Assembly: GCF_000828515.1 (NCBI RefSeq)
Contig: NZ_AP010872.1
Location: 505,222 to 569,221 of the forward strand
Reading direction: 5' to 3'
DNA length: 64,000 nucleotides
Source of the DNA: Candidatus Ishikawaella capsulata Mpkobe
GTDB taxonomy: Bacteria; Pseudomonadota; Gammaproteobacteria; Enterobacterales; Enterobacteriaceae
Positions 54,385 to 63,768 of the stretch are shown here, one piece after another. Made by a program: the position numbers and the translations under genes. Positions within the stretch are counted from its first letter, which is position 1, and each line of letters opens with the position of its first letter. The notes beneath the pieces were generated by a model. That model was not told the DNA's origin and ran no database searches. It saw only the letters and a list, made by a program, of their open reading frames with translations.

Positions 54385-55134
54385 TTAAGCTGGATTAGGA
54401 ATATTAATAAAAGTAACGTTAAGTTGATATTTTTCTGCTAACCAATTTCCTAAAGCTTTAATACCACCACATTCACTGTTGTGGTGACCAATAGCAAAGT
54501 AATGTATATCTTGTTCACGTGCGCTATGTACTGTCTGCTCAGAAATCTCACCACTACAAAATGCATCTATTCCAAAATTTACAGCATCATCAATAAATTT
54601 TTGTCCACTACCACAAGACCATGCAATCCGTTTAATTAATGATGATTTATTATTTCCACAATATATGGGTATACTACCAGTGTTTTGAGTAATGTAATGC
54701 AAAAAATCACTAACTTTTAATTGTTGGACTAATTCTCCCCAAAGTACTAGAGGCATAATTTCTCCTGCTATATTAATATTTAATAATTTTGCTAATTGTA
54801 CATTATTGCCTAGTTCGGAATGCATGTCTAAAGGTAGATGCCAACTGTAAAGATTGATATTATTAAAAAGTAAAGTCTTCAATCGAGTACGTTTCATACC
54901 TTTAATAATTTTTGCTTCATTTTTCCAGAAATATCCATGATGGACAATTATGGCATCAGCATTCAATTTTACTGCTTCATTTAATAGTGCTTGACAAGCA
55001 GTGACACCTGTTATTATATTTTTAATATATGAACGTCCTTCTACTTGCAAACCATTGGGAACATAATCATTCACATTATCACTATTTAATTTCTGATTAA
55101 TAATATATTCTAATTCTAAATTACTTAATTTCAT
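54385..55134 (-). CDS. ybgI: Nif3-like dinuclear metal centre protein YbgI
   Basis: Nif3/DUF34 family protein, a toroid with two metals; the true substrate is uncertain (GTP cyclohydrolase-like activity has been suggested). 249 residues versus 247. Metal ligands are visible in IVHHGYFWKNE, SWHLPLDMHSELGNN, and GHHNSECGG near the C-terminus. Shares DYVPNGLQVEG and GEISEQTVHSAREQ with E. coli YbgI. Converges with gltA after 18 bases. Confidence 0.94.
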   Translation of the reverse strand: MKLSNLELEYIINQKLNSDNVNDYVPNGLQVEGRSYIKNIITGVTACQALLNEAVKLNADAIIVHHGYFWKNEAKIIKGMKRTRLKTLLFNNINLYSWHLPLDMHSELGNNVQLAKLLNINIAGEIMPLVLWGELVQQLKVSDFLHYITQNTGSIPIYCGNNKSSLIKRIAWSCGSGQKFIDDAVNFGIDAFCSGEISEQTVHSAREQDIHYFAIGHHNSECGGIKALGNWLAEKYQLNVTFINIPNPA

Positions 55135-55477
55135 ATTTTTATTTAATCTACTATAAAGTAAAAATTTTATCCAATAAATTATACTTTCATATAATTATAT
55201 ATATACTATAAATAATGATTAACAAACAATCGATATTTTTCAATAAATAGATCCTCCAGAGCACTAACAAAGCTACTATAGATAGTATTGTACATCAACT
55301 ATTAATAAGGAGCTTGTTCCTGTCACTAAAGTGAATGCATTGGCAACTTTAAAAAGAAAACTACATCTTATAAAAGATCAAAAATGTTGTACACCAAATA
55401 TGGCTTCTTTATATCAAATTATACAGTGCGAATCAAATAATACAATTAAAACATATTTAATTTAACGTTAAGAGATT
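55135..55477. other. Spacer after ybgI with an unassigned frame
   Basis: Mostly empty. From 55286 to 55465 one plus-strand frame stays open for 59 codons, with no clear start codon near the AAGGAG at 55307. It contains VTKVNALATLKRKLHLI and CCTPNMASLYQIIQCESNN, which look protein-like, and it ends just before a terminator-like hairpin. I cannot assign it; it may be the last part of a decayed gene. Confidence 0.4.
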
Positions 55478-55501
55478 AAAAGCGCTTATACAGCGCTTTT
55501 T
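55478..55501. terminator. Rho-independent terminator-like hairpin
   Basis: AAAAGCGC and GCGCTTTT form an 8-bp perfect stem around a 7-base loop TTATACA, followed on the plus strand by a fifth T. The G+C core stands out in this sequence. It follows the unassigned plus-strand frame and overlaps the end of the lipoprotein remnant on the other strand. Confidence 0.7.
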
Positions 55502-55777
55502 GAGCTAGTTGGAGTGGTGATGGGGGCCATACCTTCTTGTACATCATATCTAGTTCCCGAAACTATACTGCCTTGCGAATATTTATTTGCATCAAAATAA
55601 CAAAATACCGATTTATTATGTAATAGTACGTTCATCTTCTAAACGAGATACAAGTGAATTTATTTGTTTTTGCTGATGATTAATTTTTTTATCCACAATG
55701 TTACCTTGGTGTAGACTGACACAACCACTTCATAATATGCTGCTAATCATAATAACTGTAAAAATAAATGTTTTCAT
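55486..55777 (-). pseudogene. Broken small lipoprotein gene
   Basis: Starting at the ATG complement of 55775-55777 the product begins MKTFIFTVIMISSIL, then a stop codon exactly where the lipobox would continue, then SGCVS: without the stop this is a classical lipoprotein signal peptide. A coiled-coil-like stretch follows (DKKINHQQKQINSLVSRLED), then another stop, then in another frame CYFDANKYSQGSIV up to a stop at 55486-55488. I do not recognise the family. Decay of an outer-membrane lipoprotein fits the loss of lnt in the same genome. Confidence 0.6.
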
Positions 55778-55984
55778 AAAAAGACATTTTTATATTGTAT
55801 TGGATATAATCAGTAATTTATTAACACAACTAATCTAGGAAGTTCAATTAAAAGCAATTACTTTAAACAACAGATCTTTTATCTACATATTAACACTATT
55901 ATAAATATGTAAACCTATTGTATCCTATTATATAGATAATATTCCCTATCAATTGTTACATGTGACATATTTAAGATAGTAGCT

Positions 55985-56160
55985 ATCAATCTATTAACTA
56001 ATTAGCTTATTGTTCAATTTGCAGACGATAATTATACTTTTGCAAAATATTTTATGAAATATTCAGTACCCGATTGATGTAGAACAAAATATCTATTCTT
56101 TATTATTATTTTTCAACCACCAATACAAGCTTTGCTTGATTTACCAATAAATTTTTTAAG
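55985..56160 (-). pseudogene. pgm: Remnant of the phosphoglucomutase C-terminus
   Basis: One minus-strand frame reads FIGKSSKACIGG, stop, KIIIKNRYFVLHQSGTEYF, then IKYFAKV; this aligns in one frame with the Pgm stretch AAIGGLKVVTDNGWF followed by AARPSGTEDAYKIYCES. After a frameshift YNYRLQIEQ aligns with EEHLKQIEKEA. The substrate-phosphate-binding SGTE motif is the anchor. In E. coli pgm lies beside seqA-ybfF-fldA in the matching orientation. Only about 60 of 546 codons remain. Confidence 0.7.
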
Positions 56161-57011
56161 CATGCCATGGCCATGATAAGATCATAAGCTATAGCTTCAA
56201 TATTAATCATTTACTGTTAAAATTTATAAAGTATCTTTTATGAAAATAATTTGCATAAAATTATAACTAATTGAGCTAATCGATAAGCTAATTCATTATA
56301 GTACTGTTGAGTATTTTATTCCCTAATTGACAATTTTGAAAAATTAATAAATTGCAACCGAAAACTAATTATTAGTATTCATAAATAGACCGTGTTTGTC
56401 ATGATTGGGATCCTTACTAGATCTCACTTGTAAGCGATAATAAATCACTGATCGCATATTCATCAGTGCAATCCATATGTAAAATACATATCTATATCCA
56501 AACGCATAAACAGCCAAACATTTCAATATGCTATACATACCTGATATTGAGAGAACACTTACTACGATTTTAATATCTGTTTTTTGTATAGATCACAAAT
56601 CAGTAACTTATAGAGATAATAGCTAGTTCATATATAGTATGTTTTACCTATGTTACATTTGGAGCAATAGTTTTTTTTCTAAACTGCTACAGTAACGTGA
56701 AGTCCAAATTTTTATAATGTGTTCAGGATTGCACATAAATGGAGTTCACAAATAAGTTTATCAATATTTATTAAATCACTTTATTGGGCAGGTTAACTGA
56801 TACGGGGATGACTAATGATATTATTTTTATAACTAAAATGTTACATTATCATATAAAATTATTATACTTATATATAATATATATGTGGTAATATGTCTAT
56901 TATTTCGTCAAATCAAACAGTCAGTTTACAAAATATCTATAATAAACCAAGAATATACAATTACATAGTGAAACTATTTTGTAACTATTTATTAATAGGA
57001 GGAATAATCCC
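56161..57011. other. Spacer between pgm remnant and fldA
   Basis: About 850 bases with no usable frame. The middle, 56390-56640, may contain a remnant of ybfF (entered separately). No seqA remnant could be recognised. The fldA promoter must lie near 56850-56990; TATATAAT-like hexamers are too frequent to choose one. Confidence 0.5.
56390..56640 (+). pseudogene. ybfF: Possible remnant of esterase gene ybfF
   Basis: In shifting plus-strand frames: LGSLLDL resembles FGSLDNL after the catalytic-loop start of YbfF, LVSDNKSLIAY resembles LVNDHNIIQV, and LYIPDIERTLTTIL...CIDHKSVT resembles NYPAMAQDLVDTLDALQIDKAT. The order, strand and position (between pgm and fldA) are as expected from E. coli, but every block is weak and several stops and shifts are needed. 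Confidence 0.3.
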
Positions 57012-57542
57012 ATGGCAACTATAGGTATTTTTTTTGGAAGTGATACGGGTAATACAGAAAATATTGCAAAAATAATTCAAAAAAAACTGGGTACTAAAAG
57101 AGCGGCACTTTATAATATAACTGAATGCGATCACAAATCTTTCGAACCATTTAATATTGTATTATTGGGAATTCCAACTTGGTATTATGGAGAGTTACAA
57201 TGTGACTGGGATGACTTTTTTATTGAATTAAGCCACGTAGAGTTTAAGGGAAAAATTGTTGGCTTGTTTGGTTGTGGTGATCAAGAAGATTATGCTGAAT
57301 ATTTTTGTGATGCTATGGGTATTCTTTATAATTTCATTAAAGATAGAGGTGCTATTTTTATTGGGCACTGGCCTACAAAAGATTATTATTTTAAATCTTC
57401 TATAGCTTTAGTCGACAATGAACATTTTGTTGGACTAGCTCTTGATGAAGATCGTCAACCCGAGCTAACTAATAAAAGAATCGATGCTTGGGTAGAACAA
57501 ATATGTAGAGAACTAAAACATTATGAAGCCATAAGCCATTAA
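57012..57542 (+). CDS. fldA: Flavodoxin I
   Basis: FMN electron carrier that feeds reductive activation of radical SAM enzymes, such as BioB and MiaB encoded here. FMN phosphate loop GSDTGNTENIA at residues 9-19, aromatic FMN contacts in PTWYYGELQCDWDDF and FGCGDQEDYAEYF. 176 residues, identical to the E. coli length. A strong AGGAGG ribosome site precedes the ATG. fur, which follows in E. coli, has been deleted and glnS now converges 5 bases downstream. Confidence 0.97.
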   Translation: MATIGIFFGSDTGNTENIAKIIQKKLGTKRAALYNITECDHKSFEPFNIVLLGIPTWYYGELQCDWDDFFIELSHVEFKGKIVGLFGCGDQEDYAEYFCDAMGILYNFIKDRGAIFIGHWPTKDYYFKSSIALVDNEHFVGLALDEDRQPELTNKRIDAWVEQICRELKHYEAISH

Positions 57543-57547
57543 TTAAA

Positions 57548-59215
57548 TTACTGAAATTTATTTTCATTGATATTCCTGAGTCCAACGGTTTTGTTAAAAA
57601 CTAATCTAGATGGAGATGAATGTATATAGTCTGTACAAAAGTACCCTTCTCTCTCAAACTGATAATTCTGTATTACTTCTGAAATAGTTAAATGAGGCTC
57701 AATAAACCCATGTTTTATTTCTAGTGAATTTTTGTTAATTATAGAAGTTAAATCTTCTATACATCCTGGGTTGGGATTGATAAATAAAGAATTATATTCT
57801 CTAAATTCTGCAGCAATACCATGTATAGCTGAAACCCAATGAATAACACCTTTAACTTTAGGTCTGTTTTTCACAGTTTTCCCTAATGTATCTAGATCAG
57901 CTGTACAATAAATACAATTAATATTTCCTGACGTATCTTTTAAAACACTTTTAGCACGTACAATATAAGCATAACGTAATCGAACCTCATGTCCTAATGT
58001 TAAGCGTTTATAGTTTTTGTTTGCTTGTTCCCGAAAATCAGTACGATCAATCCAAATTTCACGACTAAAAAACAAATTCCTAGTACCCATATCAGGATTA
58101 TTAGGATGATTAGGTGCAATAATAATTTCTTCATAGTTATCTGGTAAATTTTCAATTATTAATTTTAATGGATTAATAACAGCCATTAATCGAGGAGCAT
58201 TATTATTTAAATCATTTCTGATACAAGATTCTAATAATGACATACTAATCGTATTTTCTTGCTTAGTAACCCCAATAAGCTGACAAAATTCACGGATTGA
58301 TCTAGGAGTATAACCACGACGTCGTAAGCCAGAAATAGTTACCAGACGAGGATCATCCCAACCATCAACAATTTTTTCATTTATTAGTTGAGTCATTTTA
58401 CGCTTTGAAGTGATAGAATATTCTAAATTAAGTCGTGAAAACTCATATTGATGTGGGTGATGTTTAATATTGATATGATTTAATATCCAATCATAAAGGC
58501 GTCTATTATCTTGAAATTCTAAAGTACAAAGAGAATGTGTAATACCTTCCAGAGCATCAGAAATACAATGAGCAAAATCATACATAGGATAAATATACCA
58601 TTTATGGCCTGTTTGATGATGTGCAACATATTTTATACGGTACAGTACAGGATCTCTCATGACAATAAAACTAGATGACATATCAATTTTAGCTCGTAGA
58701 CAAGCTTGACCTTCTAAGAAATCACCATTACGCATTTTTTCAAAAAGTAAGAAATTTTCATGTGCACTACGATTACGGAAAGGACTATTTTTTCCTGATA
58801 CATTCAATGTACCCCGATACTCGCGGATCTGTTCAGTAGATAATTCATCTACATAAGCTAAGCCTTGATATATTAACTGTATAGCATATTGATACATTTT
58901 ATTAAAATAATCAGAAGAATATCGCACATCACCGGTCCAGTCAAATCCTAGCCAATGTATATCATATTTAATGGCTTCTACAAAATCTTTACTTTCATTT
59001 CCTGGATTGGTATCATCAAATCTTAGATTACATTCTCCGTGATAATCTTTTGCAATACCAAAATTTAGACAAATGGATTTTGCATGACCAATATGCAGAT
59101 AGCCATTCGGTTCGGGAGGGAAACGCGTATGCACTTTAGTACATTTACCACTTACTAAATCTGCAGTAATTATCTGTCGAATGAAATTAGCATTTTGCGT
59201 TGTCGTCTGCTTCAT
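57548..59215 (-). CDS. glnS: Glutaminyl-tRNA synthetase
   Basis: Class I synthetase that charges both tRNA-Gln species found nearby. HIGH motif in [13 protein letters not shown] at about residue 40 and the KMSKS-equivalent in SITSKRKM. Other conserved parts: [46 protein letters not shown]. 555 residues (E. coli 554). Confidence 0.98.
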   Translation of the reverse strand: MKQTTTQNANFIRQIITADLVSGKCTKVHTRFPPEPNGYLHIGHAKSICLNFGIAKDYHGECNLRFDDTNPGNESKDFVEAIKYDIHWLGFDWTGDVRYSSDYFNKMYQYAIQLIYQGLAYVDELSTEQIREYRGTLNVSGKNSPFRNRSAHENFLLFEKMRNGDFLEGQACLRAKIDMSSSFIVMRDPVLYRIKYVAHHQTGHKWYIYPMYDFAHCISDALEGITHSLCTLEFQDNRRLYDWILNHINIKHHPHQYEFSRLNLEYSITSKRKMTQLINEKIVDGWDDPRLVTISGLRRRGYTPRSIREFCQLIGVTKQENTISMSLLESCIRNDLNNNAPRLMAVINPLKLIIENLPDNYEEIIIAPNHPNNPDMGTRNLFFSREIWIDRTDFREQANKNYKRLTLGHEVRLRYAYIVRAKSVLKDTSGNINCIYCTADLDTLGKTVKNRPKVKGVIHWVSAIHGIAAEFREYNSLFINPNPGCIEDLTSIINKNSLEIKHGFIEPHLTISEVIQNYQFEREGYFCTDYIHSSPSRLVFNKTVGLRNINENKFQ

Positions 59216-59906
59216 TTATTAAATCCTGAACTAATAAGAATTACTCGTTTATTCACCATAAATATAATCTCTACGTTTTCTAAAAATTAGAGATCAAATT
59301 TTAATAAATGTAAAATATTTAAGTTATTTGTTTATTAGAATAATTAACTTTAATATATCATTATACGTACTCTATATAATAAATACTTTTTGTGTCTATA
59401 TATTTGGCATAGTATGATTTATTATCATACCATCTTTTTATCAAAAGAAGCTCATTAATTATATCTATTGTCAGTAATTTTAAAATAACCAAAATTAATT
59501 ATTGAAAATGACAAATTACTCATTTATATTTCTACATATGGTCAATACACTTTAAAAGTAGCATATTTATATGGTTGAAATTCAATAAATATTTTTATTA
59601 ATATGTACAAATAACTTTTTTATTTTAAAAAGTATCGGTTATAAATACATAATATCAAAAATGATTACTGAATGAGAAAATTTTGAAATTATTAACTTTT
59701 TCAAACCAATAAAGGTATTTTTTCTGCTACACTAATCATTAGTAAATCGTATTACTAATATGAAGATATATATTTAAAATATTATCTATATAATAGATTA
59801 TTTTAAACTGGTATCTATTCACTATATTGAACAAGCTAATCGATAATTAAAAATTTTCAAGCCACAAGATTAAATTCGTAAGAATTATTGATATTAAAAA
59901 AAATAT
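59216..59906. other. Spacer between glnS and the tRNA cluster
   Basis: About 690 A+T-rich bases. E. coli has nagE, nagBACD and asnB between glnS and these tRNAs; I recognise no remnant of them. The promoter of the tRNA cluster should be at the right end, but I see no hexamer pair good enough to call. Confidence 0.5.
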
Positions 59907-59983
59907 GGCTACGTAGCTCAGTTGGTTAGAGCACAGCACTCATAACGCTGGGGTCACAGGTTCAATTCCTGTCGTAGCCACCA
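59907..59983 (+). tRNA. metT: tRNA-Met (anticodon CAT, elongator type)
   Basis: 77 nucleotides including encoded CCA. Acceptor GGCTACG/CGTAGCC is fully paired from the first base, which marks it as elongator rather than initiator. Anticodon loop CTCATAA gives CAT. Matches E. coli metT, first in the same cluster. Confidence 0.95.
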
Positions 59984-59998
59984 TTTTCAGCAGCTGCT

Positions 59999-60080
59999 GC
60001 GGGAGTGGCGAAATTGGTAGACGCACCAGATTTAGGGTTTGGCACTGCAAAGTATGCGAGTTCAAGTCTCGCCTCCCGCA
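59999..60080 (+). tRNA. leuW: tRNA-Leu (anticodon TAG)
   Basis: Acceptor GCGGGAG/CTCCCGC, long variable arm as expected for leucine, anticodon loop with TAG, nearly identical to E. coli leuW. No CCA is encoded after the discriminator A. Confidence 0.95.
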
Positions 60081-60085
60081 TTATT

Positions 60086-60157
60086 TGGGGTATAGCCAAG
60101 CGGTAAGGCACCGGTTTTTGATACCGGCATTCCCTGGTTCGAATCCAGGTACCCCAG
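60086..60157 (+). tRNA. glnU: tRNA-Gln (anticodon TTG)
   Basis: Acceptor TGGGGTA/TACCCCA with the unusual U1-A72 pair of glutamine tRNAs, anticodon loop TTTTGAT giving TTG. Only 5 bases after leuW. Not followed by CCA (ACA instead). Confidence 0.95.
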
Positions 60158-60261
60158 ACATTAATATTATAAAATTTAATTTTTAAAATCAGTTCATATA
60201 ATATGAAACAGCAGTTTCTTGTATGCTACATAAGACAAAAATATATTTTTATTAAATAATT

Positions 60262-60333
60262 TGGGGTGTCGCCAAGAGGTAAGGCAGCGGATTCTGATTC
60301 CGCCATTCCGGGGTTCAAATCCCTGCACCCCAG
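60262..60333 (+). tRNA. glnV: tRNA-Gln (anticodon CTG)
   Basis: Acceptor TGGGGTG/GCACCCC A with U1-A72, anticodon loop TTCTGAT giving CTG. Matches E. coli glnV. CCA is not encoded. The duplicates glnW, glnX and metU of E. coli are absent. Confidence 0.95.
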
Positions 60334-60532
60334 TTAAATCATTCAGAATGAATATAAATTAATATACATATGGTCATTTATTAATGATAAATATTTTATA
60401 TGTCATAATTAAATATAAATCCTGAAAATAATCTATTTTGCGTAACAATTCATGCAAATATTTGCCATCAAATACTAACGGTTGCATTTTGAAATCATTG
60501 CATAAACTTTTTTATTCTTATTTTTGAGTTAT

Positions 60533-61858
60533 ATGAAAAGAATATATATTAAAACTTGGGGATGCCAGATGAATGAATATGACTCCTCCAAGATAGCCGA
60601 TATACTAATAAAAAATCATAACTACATACTGACTGACGATGTGAAAAAAGCAGATGTTTTAATACTGAATACTTGTTCTATTCGTGAAAAAGCTCAAGAG
60701 AAAGTATTTCATCAGTTAGGACGTTGGAGAACTTTAAAAGAAAATAACCCTGACTTAATTATTGGGGTAGGAGGTTGTGTCGCATCTCAGGAAGGTCATC
60801 AGATTCTTCAGCGAGCTAAATATGTTGATATTATATTTGGGCCTCAAACTTTCCATCGCTTACCTCATATGATTGATCAGGTATATCAAAATAAAAATTC
60901 AGTGATAGATATCAGTTTTCCAAAGGTTGAAAAATTCGATTTTGTACCGGAACCACATAGCATAAGTCCTACATCTTATGTATCTATCATGGAAGGATGT
61001 AATAAATACTGTACCTATTGTGTAGTACCCTATACAAGAGGAGAGGAAGTTAGCAGACCATGTGATGATATATTATATGAAATTGCTCAACTTGCTGAAC
61101 AAGGTGTACGTGAAGTAAATTTATTAGGTCAAAACGTTAATGCTTATAGAGGATTAACATTTGATGGAAAAATATGTAAATTTGCTGAACTATTACGATT
61201 AGTAGCAGCAATAGATGGAATTGATAGGATTCGATTTACTACAAGTCATCCGATTGAATTTACCGATGATATTATTGATGTTTATACTGATACGCCAGAG
61301 TTAGTCAGTTTTTTACATCTTCCAGTACAAAGTGGTTCTAATCGTATTTTAAAATTAATGAATCGTCCTTATACTATACTCGATTACAAAAAAATTGTCG
61401 ACAAGCTAAAATTAGCACGTCCTGATATTCAGATAAGTTCAGATTTTATCATAGGATTTCCTAGCGAAAGTCAAGATGATTTTGATCTCACAGTACAATT
61501 GATTACTGATGTTAATTTTGATATGAGTTTTAGTTTTATTTATTCTCCTCGACCAGGAACTCCTGCTGCTTATTTATATGATAATACTTCGCAAGAAGAA
61601 AAAAAACAACGTCTTTACACTGTACAAGAACATATTAACAAACAGTCAATGGAATGGAGTAAAAGTATGATAGGAAGTATACAAAAAGTTCTTGTAGAAG
61701 GCATTTCAAAAAAAAATATCATGAATCTGCGGGGGCGCACTGAAAATAATAGAGTAGTAGATTTTGAAGGCCTTCCATATATGATAGGTCAATTTATTGA
61801 TATAAAAATCATAAATGCACATTTTAATTCGTTACAAGGAATGATCGAAAAAATATAA
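60533..61858 (+). CDS. miaB: tRNA-2-methylthio-N6-dimethylallyladenosine synthase
   Basis: Radical SAM methylthiotransferase that modifies A37 of tRNAs reading UNN codons. N-terminal cluster cysteines in [26 protein letters not shown] and [11 protein letters not shown]; radical SAM motif in [17 protein letters not shown]. Starts at ATG 60533 ([11 protein letters not shown]); a TTG three codons earlier is possible. The C-terminal TRAM domain is present but the protein ends about 30 residues before the E. coli one. It needs Suf clusters and flavodoxin. Confidence 0.97.
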   Translation: MKRIYIKTWGCQMNEYDSSKIADILIKNHNYILTDDVKKADVLILNTCSIREKAQEKVFHQLGRWRTLKENNPDLIIGVGGCVASQEGHQILQRAKYVDIIFGPQTFHRLPHMIDQVYQNKNSVIDISFPKVEKFDFVPEPHSISPTSYVSIMEGCNKYCTYCVVPYTRGEEVSRPCDDILYEIAQLAEQGVREVNLLGQNVNAYRGLTFDGKICKFAELLRLVAAIDGIDRIRFTTSHPIEFTDDIIDVYTDTPELVSFLHLPVQSGSNRILKLMNRPYTILDYKKIVDKLKLARPDIQISSDFIIGFPSESQDDFDLTVQLITDVNFDMSFSFIYSPRPGTPAAYLYDNTSQEEKKQRLYTVQEHINKQSMEWSKSMIGSIQKVLVEGISKKNIMNLRGRTENNRVVDFEGLPYMIGQFIDIKIINAHFNSLQGMIEKI

Positions 61859-62005
61859 TAATGATTATATGAGTTGTTATTTGACTAAAATATTTTAAAT
61901 AAACAATAATATTCTATATTATTGAAATATATTTTATTTAATAAAATACTATACATTTTTATTAAAATTAACTGGGTTTATTGAATCACCTAAAAAAGGA
62001 TTAGT

Positions 62006-63001
62006 TTGAATATTGAAAATGTTGAAATAAGATTAGAACCATCTGATCAAAGCAGATTGATGAGCTTATGTGGTCCATGTGATGATAACATAAAACAATT
62101 GGAACATCGTTTAGGTATTAAGATAACTTACCATAATAATATTTTCAAGCTATCCGGTTTTTCTCTATTTGTAAATTTAGCTGCCAATACTCTACGTAAT
62201 CTTTACATAGATACTGCTCCAATAAATGGAAATATTCCTGATATTCTCCCTGAGAATATTCATTTAGCTATCAAAGAAAATAATTCGTTACAAAATATAA
62301 GTAAAGAAATATTAGAATATAGTAAATTTATTAATATTACTACTAAGCGAGGACTAGTACGACCTCGTACTATAAACCAAACAAAGTATCTTATCAATAT
62401 TCTAAAACATGATATTACCTTTGGCATTGGTCCTGCTGGCACAGGAAAAACTTATTTAGCTGTTGCAGTTGCTGTAAATGAACTTAATCATAAAAAAGTT
62501 AGACATATTTTACTAACTCGTCCGGTAGTAGAAGCTGGAGAAAAACTAGGATTTTTACCAGGAGATTTTACTCAAAAAGTTGATCCTTACTTGCGACCGC
62601 TTTATGATGCATTATTTGAAATGATTGGATTTGAACAAGTAGAAAAATTACTCAAACGTAACATTATTGAAATAGCTCCTCTAGCTTATATGAGGGGTAG
62701 AACTTTAAATGATTCTTTTATCATATTGGATGAAGCTCAAAATACTACTATTGAACAAATGAAAATGTTTTTAACACGATTAGGTTTCAATTCTAAAGCA
62801 GTAATTACTGGAGATATCACTCAAGTAGATCTACCACAGTCAGCTAGATCAGGATTATACAATGCTATACAAGTATTGGCTAAAGTGAAAAATATAAGTT
62901 TAAATTTTTTTAGTAGTGAAGATGTAGTACGTCATCCTTTAGTCGCTCGTATAGTTGAGGCATATGATGCTTGGGCAAAAAAATATGTAAATAAATCCTA
63001 A
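62006..63001 (+). CDS. ybeZ: PhoH-like ATPase YbeZ
   Basis: PhoH family P-loop protein linked to YbeY in rRNA maturation. Walker A FGIGPAGTGKTYLAVA near residue 140 and Walker B FIILDEAQNTT. Starts with TTG at 62006, AGGA 5 bases upstream, giving MNIENVEIRLEPSDQSRL, which aligns with E. coli from the first residue. 331 residues; the charged C-terminal tail of the E. coli protein (346) is missing. Confidence 0.95.
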   Translation: MNIENVEIRLEPSDQSRLMSLCGPCDDNIKQLEHRLGIKITYHNNIFKLSGFSLFVNLAANTLRNLYIDTAPINGNIPDILPENIHLAIKENNSLQNISKEILEYSKFINITTKRGLVRPRTINQTKYLINILKHDITFGIGPAGTGKTYLAVAVAVNELNHKKVRHILLTRPVVEAGEKLGFLPGDFTQKVDPYLRPLYDALFEMIGFEQVEKLLKRNIIEIAPLAYMRGRTLNDSFIILDEAQNTTIEQMKMFLTRLGFNSKAVITGDITQVDLPQSARSGLYNAIQVLAKVKNISLNFFSSEDVVRHPLVARIVEAYDAWAKKYVNKS

Positions 63002-63040
63002 TATAACAAATATGATCATTTATTAATTATGGAAGATTAA

Positions 63041-63523
63041 ATGGGGCAATTAATTTTAAATTTACAGATAGCTTGTAAAAATACCATTAACTTACCTAAG
63101 GAATCAGCATTTTATAGATGGATAAGTGCCACTTTTCATATTATCAATCCATGTTATAAACATAATGAAATTACTATTAGATTAGTGGAGAAAGAAGAAA
63201 GTCTTTATCTTAATAAGACTTATCGTGGTATAAATAAAGCCACTAATATACTATCTTTTTTATTGAAAATACCTATTAATATAGATACCTTATTATTAGG
63301 AGATTTAATTATATGTCGAGATATTCTTGAGCAAGAAGCTAAAGAGCAGAACAAAAAATCTGAAGAGCATTGGGCGCATATAGTAATACATGGTACTTTA
63401 CATTTATTAGGATATAATCATATAAACAATATAGAAGCACAAATAATGGAAGAGTTAGAAACTAAAATCCTAGTTGATTTAAATTATAGAGATCCTTATT
63501 TTATAGATAAGGACAAATTATAA
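63041..63523 (+). CDS. ybeY: Endoribonuclease YbeY
   Basis: Metal-dependent endoribonuclease needed for 16S rRNA 3' end maturation and ribosome quality control. Zinc-binding motif HIVIHGTLHLLGYNH (HGxLHLxGYxH) is intact, as is TYRGINKATNILSF. 160 residues versus 155. GGAAG lies upstream of the ATG. Follows ybeZ by 40 bases. Confidence 0.96.
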   Translation: MGQLILNLQIACKNTINLPKESAFYRWISATFHIINPCYKHNEITIRLVEKEESLYLNKTYRGINKATNILSFLLKIPINIDTLLLGDLIICRDILEQEAKEQNKKSEEHWAHIVIHGTLHLLGYNHINNIEAQIMEELETKILVDLNYRDPYFIDKDKL

Positions 63524-63546
63524 ACCTATATTATAACTTATAAAAA

Positions 63547-63720
63547 AGTAATGATGACGCTTTTGATACCAAAGGTAGTTTTGCTATGCATTAGGATATG
63601 AAGATATTGAAATTAATGTTTATATATTTAATATTTCGTTAGCTAACAGCTAATAGTCGTATTATACAATATACGGTACAGTAAAAATTCCTCCCAATGC
63701 ATCGATCCATTCTTTTGAAG
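63547..63720 (+). pseudogene. corC: Remnant of the corC (ybeX) C-terminus
   Basis: In three shifting frames: DTKGSFAMH, stop; YEDIEINVYIFNISLANS; SRIIQYTV; KIPPNAS. These align in order with the CorC end (TIGGLVMQAFG, ETIDIDGYQFKVAMADS, RRIIQVHVKIPDDS). About 60 codons remain of 292. The CBS domains are gone. Position between ybeY and lnt is that of E. coli. Confidence 0.75.
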
Positions 63721-63768
63721 AAAATCAATAAGTTAAAGTTATTATCTGATTTATATCGGAAACAATAG

